Shown here piece after piece: positions 24,126-33,075 of a stretch of DNA of 64,000 bases. The notes under the pieces were generated by a model that worked only from the letters and a program-made list of their open reading frames with translations, made no database searches and was not told the DNA's origin. The DNA is from JAJDFU01 sp964641965 (GTDB lineage Bacteria > Bacteroidota > Bacteroidia > Chitinophagales > Saprospiraceae): the NCBI GenBank assembly GCA_964641965.1, contig CAZXLD010000013.1:1-64000 (forward strand), read 5' to 3'. Position 1 is the first letter of the stretch; every line of letters starts with the position of its first letter. The position numbers and the translations under genes were made by a program.

Positions 24126-26258
24126 ATGGCTCAATTGGAACAATTTAGCTATGACAACGCCATCGTTCGGAAATTTGCCATAGCTACGGTCATATTCGGC
24201 GTTATTGGAATGTTGGCCGGCCTCTTGCTGGCTTTTCAGATGTACCTCCCCTCCTTTAATTTTGGAAATCCTTACACCACCTTCGGGCGGATTCGTCCCC
24301 TGCACACCAACGCCGCTATCTTTGCTTTTGTGGGTAACGGGATTTACATGGGGGTGTATTATTCTTTGCAACGACTGCTTAAGACGCCCATGTATAGTAA
24401 AGTGCTGAGCGAAATCCATTTTTGGGGTTGGCAGGCGATCATTCTGGCAGCGGCGATTACGCTTCCCCTGGGTATCACCAGCTCCAAAGAATATGCCGAA
24501 TTGGAGTGGCCGATCGATATTGCGATCGCACTGGTCTGGATCGTTTTTGGGATCAACATGTTCGGTACTATTCTGAAGCGCCGGGAAAATCACCTCTACG
24601 TAGCCATTTGGTTTTACATCGCTACTTGGGTAACAGTTACTGTGCTTCACGTAGGCAACAACCTTGAGGTACCGGTAAGTCTGTGGAAAAGCTATCCGGT
24701 ATTTGCCGGCGTACAAGATGCTTTAGTCCAATGGTGGTACGGACACAATGCTGTGGCCTTCTTTCTGACGACCCCCTACCTGGGATTGATGTACTATTTC
24801 CTGCCCAAAGCAGCCAATCGACCGGTTTATTCCTACAAACTATCTATCATCCACTTCTGGGCTTTGATTTTCATTTATATCTGGGCCGGCCCGCACCACC
24901 TGCTCTACACTTCCCTGCCCGATTGGGCGCAGAGCCTGGGAACGGTATTTAGCATAATGTTGATTGCACCTTCCTGGGGTGGTATGTTGAACGGACTACT
25001 TACCCTGAGAGGAGCCTGGGACCGGGTACGACAAGACCCGATCCTGAAATTCATGGTGGTTTCGGTTACCGCTTACGGTATGTCGACCTTTGAAGGCCCC
25101 ATGCTTAGTATCAAATCGGTCAATGCCATCAGCCACTTTACGGACTGGACCATTGGCCACGTGCACATTGGTACCTTGGGCTGGAATGGCTTTCTGACTT
25201 TTGGTATTCTCTACTGGTTGATCCCCAAAATCTATCAAACCAAACTGGCAAGCACTCGCCTGGCCAATGCCCACTTCTGGATCGGAACGCTAGGTATTCT
25301 GTTTTATGCCATTCCGCTGTATTGGGCCGGATGGACGCAAAGCCTGATGTGGAAGCAGTTCACTCCGGAGGGCTTGCTTAAATATGGCAACTTCCTGGAA
25401 ACCGTCACTCAAATTCTGCCCATGTACATCATGCGTTCCGTAGGTGGTACGTTGTATCTGGCTGGGGTTATCATGATGGTCGTGAACTTGTGGCGCACCA
25501 TGATGCAAGGTAAATTCCAGGCTGCAGAACCTGCAGAAGCTCCTGCCCGAGTAGCCTATGTCCCTCACAAGGGAGAACACTGGCATCGCTGGATTGAGCG
25601 TCGGCCAATCCAACTGTTGATCGGAGCTACCATAGCCATCCTGATAGGAGGTATGGTGGAAATATTCCCCATGATGCTAATCGATAACCAAGTGCCCAAA
25701 ATCGCAAGCGTTCAGCCTTACACACCGCTGGAGCTTGCCGGACGGGATATCTACATCCGGGAAGGCTGCCTGGGCTGCCACTCCCAAATGGTACGCCCCT
25801 TCCGTTCTGAAACCGAGCGGTATGGCGAATACTCCAAGTCCGGAGAATTCATTTATGACCGGCCTTTCCTTTGGGGTTCCAAACGTACCGGACCAGACCT
25901 CCATCGCCTGGGAGGAAAATATCCCGACTCCTGGCATTACAACCATATGAACCAGCCAACCAGCACTTCGGCGGGCTCCATCATGCCTCCCTATCCTTGG
26001 TTGCTGAAAGATGAGTTGAATACGAAACTGATACCGGCCAAGATCCGGGCCCTCCAAACTCTCGGTACGCCCTACGAACCCGGTTATGACCAAATTGCTG
26101 TCGAAGATTTGGAGACTCAAGCCCTTTCTATTGCCAACAATTTGCGTTCGGAAGGAATCGTCGACGACCAACTGGAGAAAAAAGAAATCATTGCTTTGAT
26201 CGCCTATTTGCAGCGGCTTGGTACGGATATCAAGCCCAAAGCACAGGCAGGTAATTAA
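24126..26258 (+). CDS. ccoNO: Fused cbb3 oxidase subunits I and II (CcoN-CcoO)
   Basis: 710 residues. Residues 1 to about 465 are the heme-copper oxidase subunit CcoN with 12 or more membrane helices and the conserved His-rich segments (LHTNAAIF, WWYGHNAVAFFL, WAGPHHLLYTSLPDW, HVHIGTLGWNG). After a linker, residues about 490-710 are the CcoO membrane-anchored cytochrome c with one CxxCH, Cys548-Cys551-His552, in the segment GCLGCHSQMVRPF. In proteobacteria these are two genes; the fused form is usual in Bacteroidota. It is the catalytic core of a high-affinity terminal oxidase. Confidence 0.96.
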   Translation: MAQLEQFSYDNAIVRKFAIATVIFGVIGMLAGLLLAFQMYLPSFNFGNPYTTFGRIRPLHTNAAIFAFVGNGIYMGVYYSLQRLLKTPMYSKVLSEIHFWGWQAIILAAAITLPLGITSSKEYAELEWPIDIAIALVWIVFGINMFGTILKRRENHLYVAIWFYIATWVTVTVLHVGNNLEVPVSLWKSYPVFAGVQDALVQWWYGHNAVAFFLTTPYLGLMYYFLPKAANRPVYSYKLSIIHFWALIFIYIWAGPHHLLYTSLPDWAQSLGTVFSIMLIAPSWGGMLNGLLTLRGAWDRVRQDPILKFMVVSVTAYGMSTFEGPMLSIKSVNAISHFTDWTIGHVHIGTLGWNGFLTFGILYWLIPKIYQTKLASTRLANAHFWIGTLGILFYAIPLYWAGWTQSLMWKQFTPEGLLKYGNFLETVTQILPMYIMRSVGGTLYLAGVIMMVVNLWRTMMQGKFQAAEPAEAPARVAYVPHKGEHWHRWIERRPIQLLIGATIAILIGGMVEIFPMMLIDNQVPKIASVQPYTPLELAGRDIYIREGCLGCHSQMVRPFRSETERYGEYSKSGEFIYDRPFLWGSKRTGPDLHRLGGKYPDSWHYNHMNQPTSTSAGSIMPPYPWLLKDELNTKLIPAKIRALQTLGTPYEPGYDQIAVEDLETQALSIANNLRSEGIVDDQLEKKEIIALIAYLQRLGTDIKPKAQAGN

Positions 26259-26275
26259 AAAACAGATAAGAGATC

Positions 26276-26473
26276 ATGTTCAAATATCTCCTGGAAGGAA
26301 GCGATATCAATTGGATGGCGATTTTCGCCCTGGTTACCTTCTTCACCCTATTTGCCATCATATTATATACCACATTCAAAAGCAAGCCGGCCTACATCCA
26401 ACACATGGCTAATCTTCCGCTGGAAGAAGACAGTCCGGCTTCCCAAAACCACAAAAACGAAAGCCCATCATGA
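26276..26473 (+). CDS. ccoQ: CcoQ-like small cbb3 oxidase subunit
   Basis: 65 residues: a single membrane helix (WMAIFALVTFFTLFAIILY) followed by a short polar cytoplasmic tail, the layout of CcoQ/FixQ, which stabilises the oxidase. It sits 17 bases after ccoNO and its stop overlaps the ccoP start (ATGA), indicating translational coupling. Confidence 0.85.
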   Translation: MFKYLLEGSDINWMAIFALVTFFTLFAIILYTTFKSKPAYIQHMANLPLEEDSPASQNHKNESPS

Positions 26474-27411
26474 AAATGAGTATCAAATTAGCCGCTCTGA
26501 CTGCCCTTTTGCTATCGGCCCAAAGTGGTTTGTTTGGCCAGAGCGAAGCAGGAGCCTCCCCCATTGGTTATGGACAGTGGTTTAGCTACGGCTTGCTCGC
26601 ACTTGCTATTGTGGTAATTACCGCGGCCATCATTGCCCTGTTTCAGTTGCTGAATATCATGATCAAGATCCAGCAGATCAAGATCTATGAAGAAGCCGGC
26701 ATGGAAGCTTTCCTGGAAGAGTCGCGCAAACCCAGAACTAATCTCTGGGCAAGCTTATATGAGCGTATGACACGGGTGGTTCCCGTAGAGAAAGAAGAGG
26801 ATATCCTGATGGACCACAATTACGATGGGATCAAAGAATTGGATAATCGACTACCGCCCTGGTGGGTAGCCCTTTTCTACGTGACCATCATTTTTGCCGT
26901 GGCCTACATGACCTATTATCATTTTGCAGGCTTGGGGATGAGCTCTGCAGAAGCCTATACAGCTGAGATGCAGCGGGCAGAAGAACAAACAAGAGCCTTT
27001 CTTGCACGCCAGACCAACAGTGTGGATGAGAATACCGTGGTGCTGCTCACCGATGAGCACGATCTGGCAACCGGTGCCAATATTTTTATGGCCAATTGCG
27101 TAGCCTGTCATGGCGCTTTGGGTGAAGGTGGCATCGGACCCAATTTAACCGATGAATTCTGGTTGCACGGAGGGGGTGTCAAAGACGTATTCCGTACGGT
27201 AAAATACGGGGTAATTGAAAAAGGGATGACGCCTTGGAAGGCCCTGTTAAGGCCTGTAGAAATGCAGCAAGTAGCCAGTTATGTAATGAGTTTGCAAGGT
27301 ACTGATCCACCTAACGCCAAGGAGCCTCAAGGTGAAAAGTATGTACCGAAAGCAACCGATACGGAGGCCCCTGCTGAAGAGGAAACCATGTTGGGCCTGG
27401 CCGGTGAGTAA
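26470..27411 (+). CDS. ccoP: CcoP, c-type cytochrome subunit III of cbb3 oxidase, single heme
   Basis: 313 residues. There is an N-terminal signal or anchor, a helix near 35-60, then the CcoP N-terminal domain (DGIKELDNRLPPWW followed by a membrane helix, about 115-150) and one cytochrome c domain with CVACH at 210-214. Proteobacterial CcoP has two heme sites; only one CxxCH is visible here. The extra N-terminal helix before the DGI-ELDN motif is also unlike the proteobacterial form. It donates electrons to CcoNO. Translation overlaps ccoQ by four bases. Confidence 0.93.
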   Translation: MKMSIKLAALTALLLSAQSGLFGQSEAGASPIGYGQWFSYGLLALAIVVITAAIIALFQLLNIMIKIQQIKIYEEAGMEAFLEESRKPRTNLWASLYERMTRVVPVEKEEDILMDHNYDGIKELDNRLPPWWVALFYVTIIFAVAYMTYYHFAGLGMSSAEAYTAEMQRAEEQTRAFLARQTNSVDENTVVLLTDEHDLATGANIFMANCVACHGALGEGGIGPNLTDEFWLHGGGVKDVFRTVKYGVIEKGMTPWKALLRPVEMQQVASYVMSLQGTDPPNAKEPQGEKYVPKATDTEAPAEEETMLGLAGE

Positions 27412-27474
27412 GATCACAAAAGTAGGCCTGCCATCCAGTTAACTTGGCATTGAATATCAAAATCGACAAATCCA

Positions 27475-28983
27475 ATGAGTGCGCAACCCATCCAAGATAC
27501 CGAAGCCTTCCGGGATAGCATTTCTACTGTCGATAAGGAAGGCAAACGCGTATGGATCTACCCTAAAAAGCCAAAAGGCAGATTCTACAAATGGCGGACT
27601 TGGCTCAGCTGGGTTTTGTTGGCCTTTTTATTTGGAGCCCCGTTCGTGAAAATTGACGGGGAGCAATTGCTGCTGTTCAATATTATCGAACGGAAGTTTG
27701 TGATCTTTGGACTGGTATTTGCCCCACAGGATTTTTATCTGTTCGTTTTGGCCATGATCACTTTTATGGTCTTCATCGTGCTATTTACTGTGGTGTTCGG
27801 TCGATTGTTTTGCGGATGGATTTGCCCACAAACCATTTTCATGGAAATGGTCTACCGCAAGATCGAATATTGGCTGGAGGGCGATGCCAATCAACAGCGA
27901 AAACTGAATAAAGCACCCTGGACTTTCAATAAGATCTGGCGAAAAGGACTGAAGTTTGCCCTCTTTTTTGGAATTGCTGTTTTGGTAGCCAATACATTCC
28001 TAGCCTACATCATCGGTTCGGAGGAAGTGATCAATATTGCGACTCAACCGGTTAGTCAAAACCTGGGTGGCTTTATTGCCATGATTATCTTCTCCCTGGT
28101 TTTCTTTTTTGTATTTGCCTACATGCGGGAACAGGTTTGTATCGCAATCTGCCCGTACGGCCGCCTGCAAGGGGTCATGCTGGATCAGAATTCGATCGTC
28201 GTTGCCTATGATTTTGTTCGTGGCGAGCCGCGCGGGAAGATCAAAAAGAAGAAAAAAGTAGCCGCCAAAAGTGAAAATCCGGTCGTCGGTATTCAACAAA
28301 TGGTGGCTAGCGCAGCTTCCCCAACCGGTCTGGCAGAACAGGCTCCAACCGAGCCCGAACTGGGAGATTGTATCGATTGTAAGCTCTGCGTGCAGGTTTG
28401 CCCCACCGGTATCGATATTCGGAATGGTACCCAGTTGGAATGCATCAATTGTACCGCCTGCATGGATGCTTGCGACGAGGTTATGGAAAAGATAGACCGT
28501 CCCCTGGGCTTGATTCGATACGACAGCTACAACGGCATTGTAGAACAAAAGCAAAAAATCTTCAATACCCGGGTGACAGCTTATTCGGTGGTGTTAGGCA
28601 TTCTGTTATTGATCAATGGAATTTTGTTGACCAGCCGAAACGACGTGGATGTTTTGATCCTGCGCTCCCAGGGACAAACCTATCGCATGGTCAATGAACA
28701 AACGATCAGTAATCTGTACACTTTTGATATCATCAATAAGACTAAAACGGAAATGCCGATCGAATTCAAGTTGGTCGGGATTGATGGGGTGATCAAGATG
28801 GTCCCGGAAGGGGCAGTACCCAGGACTATCCCGAATGACGTCACGAAAGGAGTTTTCATCGTAGAATTAGATCCCAAGGACCTGGATGGGCAATCCACCA
28901 AAATCAAATTTGAAGTATATTCAGAGGGCAGGTTGATGGATAAGGTGACAACTGGATTCCTTGGGCCGATAAATGGAAATTAA
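27475..28983 (+). CDS. ccoG: CcoG, polyferredoxin of cbb3 oxidase maturation
   Basis: 502 residues with five or more membrane helices and clusters of cysteines: CGWICPQT, CIAICPYG, and two 4Fe-4S sets (CIDCKLCVQVCP, CINCTACMDAC). A C-terminal Ig-like FixG domain follows (about 400-500). CcoG/RdxA reduces copper or assists metal delivery for cbb3 oxidase. It lies 63 bases after ccoP in the same operon. Confidence 0.95.
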   Translation: MSAQPIQDTEAFRDSISTVDKEGKRVWIYPKKPKGRFYKWRTWLSWVLLAFLFGAPFVKIDGEQLLLFNIIERKFVIFGLVFAPQDFYLFVLAMITFMVFIVLFTVVFGRLFCGWICPQTIFMEMVYRKIEYWLEGDANQQRKLNKAPWTFNKIWRKGLKFALFFGIAVLVANTFLAYIIGSEEVINIATQPVSQNLGGFIAMIIFSLVFFFVFAYMREQVCIAICPYGRLQGVMLDQNSIVVAYDFVRGEPRGKIKKKKKVAAKSENPVVGIQQMVASAASPTGLAEQAPTEPELGDCIDCKLCVQVCPTGIDIRNGTQLECINCTACMDACDEVMEKIDRPLGLIRYDSYNGIVEQKQKIFNTRVTAYSVVLGILLLINGILLTSRNDVDVLILRSQGQTYRMVNEQTISNLYTFDIINKTKTEMPIEFKLVGIDGVIKMVPEGAVPRTIPNDVTKGVFIVELDPKDLDGQSTKIKFEVYSEGRLMDKVTTGFLGPINGN

Positions 28984-29041
28984 GTAGATGGTATCAAGTA
29001 GAAGGAAAAGAGTCGCACCATCAACCGTTAAACTAAATTGA

Positions 29042-29485
29042 ATGCGTAAGATAAAATGGCATTGGGGTACAGGCATTGCGGTTACCTACACAGTTTTTGT
29101 AGGCGTACTTGTATTCGCCGTTATCAAAAGTACCACCTTCGATAACAGTTTGGTCGTGGAGGATTACTACGCCAAAGACATTGCTTACCAACAGCACTAC
29201 GATAAGCTCGCGAATAGTCTAGCTTTGGATCAAGATCTAAATATTCAACTTGAGCGCCCCAACCTGGAACTTCAGTTTCCTACCGATTTAGGCAAGGTAA
29301 CAGGTGAGGTTTATTTTTTCTCTCCCTCTAAAAGCCAACTGGACTTCAAAGTCCCTATCCAGATCAATGCTGATGGATGGCAGTCTATTCCAACCCAACA
29401 GGTCCAACCCGGTCTTTGGCTGGTTAAGGTAGATTGGCAGGCGGGAGGCAAACCCTACTATCAGGAAAAACGAATCTTTTTTTAA
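29042..29485 (+). CDS. ccoH: CcoH/FixH-like cbb3 oxidase assembly protein
   Basis: 147 residues: one N-terminal membrane helix (WHWGTGIAVTYTVFVGVLVF), a VVEDYYAKDIAYQQHYDK segment typical of FixH, then a periplasmic beta domain. CcoH stabilises cbb3 oxidase during assembly. Its stop codon overlaps the start of the next gene (TAATG), so the two are translationally coupled. Confidence 0.88.
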   Translation: MRKIKWHWGTGIAVTYTVFVGVLVFAVIKSTTFDNSLVVEDYYAKDIAYQQHYDKLANSLALDQDLNIQLERPNLELQFPTDLGKVTGEVYFFSPSKSQLDFKVPIQINADGWQSIPTQQVQPGLWLVKVDWQAGGKPYYQEKRIFF

Positions 29486-30183
29486 TGGCCTTATACACGG
29501 CATTTTTATTGGGTTTGGCAGGGAGCATGCATTGCGTCGGCATGTGTGGGCCCATTGCGATGGCCTTGCCGTACCAATCCCAAAGCCGGCTAGGTACATT
29601 TTCAAATATTTTACTCTACAATAGTGGTAGAATCCTCACCTATTCGATTCTAGGCTTTTTATTAGGGGTGGTAGGACAAACCTTCGCCCTGGCAGGCATC
29701 CAAACCTATGTTTCCATTGGCTTGGGTATACTTATTTTGATTGCTGCTCTGTTTTCCATCAATCTGGAATATCAATTACTACAGCTACCAGCATTGAATC
29801 GGCTCAATACCTGGGTAAAACAGCAGCTCAGCAGCTTGTTGAGTCGCAAAAAAGCTTCTACTCTATTTAGTGTAGGTATGCTAAACGGTTTACTTCCCTG
29901 CGGACTGGTGTATATGGCAGTGGTAGGTGCCCTAACGGCTCCAAGTGTTTTGGAAGGAAGTGCGTACATGGCTCTCTTTGGGTTGGGTACCCTGCCTTTG
30001 CTGGCGTTTACGGCTTTTTTCGGTCAGTTTATTCATCTAAAATGGCGAGTCTATGCCCGAAAGCTAATTCCTTTGGTCCTGACGGGTATGGCCATCTTAC
30101 TCATCCTTAGAGGCATCCAATTTGATGTTCCTAACGACTTTCGTTTTCTGAAGGCAGCCTCCGACATACCCATGTGTAATTGA
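29485..30183 (+). CDS. SafE/UreH-type membrane protein of the cbb3 locus
   Basis: 232 residues from ATG 29485, which overlaps the ccoH stop; a longer frame to 29434 is inside ccoH and lacks the family start. Six membrane helices, with MHCVGMCGP near the N-terminus and GLLPCGLVYMAV in the middle, the two Cys-containing motifs of the sulfite exporter TauE/SafE-DsbD-like group found next to cco genes. It probably handles copper for the oxidase; that role is inferred from position. Confidence 0.88.
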   Translation: MALYTAFLLGLAGSMHCVGMCGPIAMALPYQSQSRLGTFSNILLYNSGRILTYSILGFLLGVVGQTFALAGIQTYVSIGLGILILIAALFSINLEYQLLQLPALNRLNTWVKQQLSSLLSRKKASTLFSVGMLNGLLPCGLVYMAVVGALTAPSVLEGSAYMALFGLGTLPLLAFTAFFGQFIHLKWRVYARKLIPLVLTGMAILLILRGIQFDVPNDFRFLKAASDIPMCN

Positions 30184-30489
30184 GCATAAGCAAATTCCTT
30201 TTTTCAGTCTCAGTCAACTTGAATTAGTAGACTTAAGCTTGTCTTTGAACCGCCATTAGGCTCAGCTATTTCCAACATATATTAGGGTAAAGCCAAATTG
30301 CCCACATAAATATTGGCTTCTACTAGATTGGGCCTGATTTAGTTATATAGTAAAAATACTTCTCCATATTTACTATGGCCTTTCTCAGCATTGAAAAATG
30401 TTATCAAAATCTAAAAATCATCATCCCATGATCAAATAAGTGGATTCCATGTTACAATTGCGAACACACACTCGCAAAGCCGGATACAC
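30184..30489. other. Intergenic region with an inverted repeat
   Basis: No gene seen in about 306 bases. An inverted repeat ATAGTAAA-N14-TTTACTAT lies at 30347-30376, about 115 bases before the receptor gene, and might be an operator. No clear terminator for the cco operon is visible. Confidence 0.4.
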
Positions 30490-32916
30490 ATGAAACAACC
30501 TTCTACCCTTCTATTCTTTTCCCTATTTATTCTTAGTACATTCAAATCCTTACAGGGGCAGCCGATGCAACCTGCTGCTCCAATTCCAGCTGAAGAGATT
30601 ACTGTAGAGGGGATCTTAATCGATGAAGAAACTGAGGAGCCTCTTTCCTTTGCTACCGTTGCCATGTATTCGGCTCGGGACAGTTCTATGGTGTCCAATG
30701 CAGTATCCGAAATGGATGGTGGATTTCAGATGAAAGTGCCTCCCGGAACCTACTATGCTGTTGTTCAATATGTTGGCTTTGAGAACAAAACGATTTCAAC
30801 GATTCGGGTAAGTGCTACTGAAGATAAACTGGATCTAGGCAAGGTTACCTTGGCGTCCGATGCCATTTCCCTGCAAGAGGTGGAAGTACGCGCCGAACGG
30901 AGCCAAATGCAGTTTCAACTGGACCGACGGGTTTTTAATGTGGGAAAGGATTTGACCAATGCCGGTAATTCCGCAGCAGACATTCTGGATAAAGTACCTT
31001 CAGTTAGTGTAGATCCGGAGGGTAACGTAAGCTTGAGAGGAAGTCAAAGTGTGCGCATCCTGGTTAATGGACAACCTTCCGGACTACTTAGTGCAGGGGA
31101 GACGGAAGCCCTGCTTCGGATGCAAGGCGATATCATTGAGAGTATTGAGGTGATCACCAACCCATCGGCCCGGTATGAAGCGGAAGGAGAAGCCGGTATT
31201 ATCAACATCATTTTAAAGAAAAACCAGGATAAAGGCTTCAATGGATCTTTCGGGCTAACTGCCGGGTTTCCCCAAAACTTCGGCGGTTCATACAATCTCA
31301 ATTATCGACAGCAAGATTTTAACTTCTTTTCCAACTTTGGTGTCGATTACCGGAAAGTGCCCGGTGGGGGATATTCTACCCAACGCTTCTTTGAGAATGG
31401 TATCCCTACCGAATTCTACACCAGTGAAACGGATCAATTGAGAGGAGGTATTGGAGGGTATGTTCAATTTGGGACCGACTGGAATATTGACCAGCACAAT
31501 GTGTTGACAGGTTCCCTCCTCTACAGAGTGGGCCGCGACAATAATAATGCTACCATTACCTATCGGGATTTGGATGGGGATGAAAACCTGCTCAATACAA
31601 CCGTCCGTGACATCAATGAGATTGAGAATGAGAATAATTTCGAAACTTCCATCCTGTACAAACGCACCTTTGAAGAAGATAAAAGAGCGTGGACCGTCAA
31701 TGTCAGTTACATCCTGGACGAGGAGACAGAGATTGCAGATTATACAGAAAAAAATGACCTGGACCCCAACCCCATTGTTCAAAAATCGACTAATGAGGAG
31801 GATGAATTCAACTACTTATTACAGACGGATTACGTACACCCAATCGGAGAAAAATCAAAATTGGAAGGTGGGCTGAGAGCTGCACTTCGGACAGTTAACA
31901 ATAATTTTTCCGTTTCAGAGCAACAGGCCGGTGGAGGTTTCGAAACATTACCCAATTTCGATGACCAACTCAGATACCAGGAAAATATCTATGCCGCTTA
32001 CTTTATCGGTGCTCATGAAGTGGGGCCCATTAGCATACAAGGAGGGCTTAGAGCTGAACTATCAGATATAAATGTCGAACTGGTTAAATCAGGCGAGTCC
32101 AACGATCAGAACTATTTGAGCCTTTTCCCCAGCGCATCCCTTTCCTACAAGTTATCCGATAAAGATCAAATTCAGGCCAGCTACAGCCGGAGGATCAGCC
32201 GGCCCTATTTCAGACGCCTCCTCCCCTTTTCCAACTTTAATAACCCAAGGAATAACTCTATAGGTAATCCGAATCTGCAACCCGAATTTACCAACTCTTA
32301 CGAGACCGGCTACCTGCATTATTTTGGGAAAGGATCTTTGCTGGCTAATGTATACTACCGGCATACCACCGGGGTTATCCAACGTATCATTCTCCCTTCA
32401 GATGATGGAACCACCATCCGCTTTCCGGTCAACCTGGCCACCCGAAACGCCATCGGAATTGAAGGAAACTTCTCTTATGAACTCACCTCCTGGTGGGATA
32501 TCAATGCCAATTTTAATTTCTTCCGAGAGATCATTGACGGCTCCTTTGAAGGGGTGAGTTATGCCGCCGATACATACGCCTGGAATGGTCGAATCAACAC
32601 CAAAGTAGGAATCGGTGAACAGGTCACCGTCCAAGGGTCATTTGATTACGATGCTCCCCAACGGAATACCCAAGGAAGAGAACTTTCTTCTTATGCATTG
32701 GACCTGGCTATTGCAGTGGAGGTATTCTCCGGTAAAGGAACCTTATCGCTCAATGGAAGAGATTTGCTCAATAGCCGAAGACGGTTTAACATCGTTGATA
32801 CACCAGATTACCAATCCGAAGATTTCTTCCAATGGAGACGATCTCAGCAGGTAACCCTCCAATTTAACTACCGACTGAATCAGGATAAAAAACCCGATTT
32901 TTCTAAAAGCCGATAA
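30490..32916 (+). CDS. TonB-dependent-receptor-like outer-membrane beta-barrel protein
   Basis: 808 residues: signal peptide (MKQPSTLLFFSLFILS), a carboxypeptidase-regulatory-like domain (about 30-120; VEGILIDEETEEPLSFATVA, YVGFENKT), a plug domain (NAGNSAADILDKVPSVSVDPEGNVSLRGS and SIEVITNPSARYEAEGEAGIINI) and a large barrel of the OMP_b-brl_3 type ending in a strand with LQFNYRLN. Such receptors import siderophores, peptides or glycans or have unknown cargo. No SusD partner, TonB or enzyme gene lies beside it, so the substrate cannot be inferred. Confidence 0.92.
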   Translation: MKQPSTLLFFSLFILSTFKSLQGQPMQPAAPIPAEEITVEGILIDEETEEPLSFATVAMYSARDSSMVSNAVSEMDGGFQMKVPPGTYYAVVQYVGFENKTISTIRVSATEDKLDLGKVTLASDAISLQEVEVRAERSQMQFQLDRRVFNVGKDLTNAGNSAADILDKVPSVSVDPEGNVSLRGSQSVRILVNGQPSGLLSAGETEALLRMQGDIIESIEVITNPSARYEAEGEAGIINIILKKNQDKGFNGSFGLTAGFPQNFGGSYNLNYRQQDFNFFSNFGVDYRKVPGGGYSTQRFFENGIPTEFYTSETDQLRGGIGGYVQFGTDWNIDQHNVLTGSLLYRVGRDNNNATITYRDLDGDENLLNTTVRDINEIENENNFETSILYKRTFEEDKRAWTVNVSYILDEETEIADYTEKNDLDPNPIVQKSTNEEDEFNYLLQTDYVHPIGEKSKLEGGLRAALRTVNNNFSVSEQQAGGGFETLPNFDDQLRYQENIYAAYFIGAHEVGPISIQGGLRAELSDINVELVKSGESNDQNYLSLFPSASLSYKLSDKDQIQASYSRRISRPYFRRLLPFSNFNNPRNNSIGNPNLQPEFTNSYETGYLHYFGKGSLLANVYYRHTTGVIQRIILPSDDGTTIRFPVNLATRNAIGIEGNFSYELTSWWDINANFNFFREIIDGSFEGVSYAADTYAWNGRINTKVGIGEQVTVQGSFDYDAPQRNTQGRELSSYALDLAIAVEVFSGKGTLSLNGRDLLNSRRRFNIVDTPDYQSEDFFQWRRSQQVTLQFNYRLNQDKKPDFSKSR

Positions 32917-33075
32917 CACCGGTTTTAAGGAAAGAGCCGGTTGCTCAGCAACTGCAGTTCGCCGGAATTGACCGTTGCGCAGGCCCTTCAGAATGGTTTT
33001 CGTTGACTGGGTGAAAAATGTCACCCTGCCTGTTCTTGAATCCTAAAATGGAATTGGAGAACTTTCTGAATCTAA

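Noticed and set aside
30347..30376. Strong operator claim for the inverted repeat before the outer-membrane receptor
   Set aside because: The arms are only eight AT-rich bases with a 14-base spacer; such repeats are frequent by chance, so it is kept only as a note.
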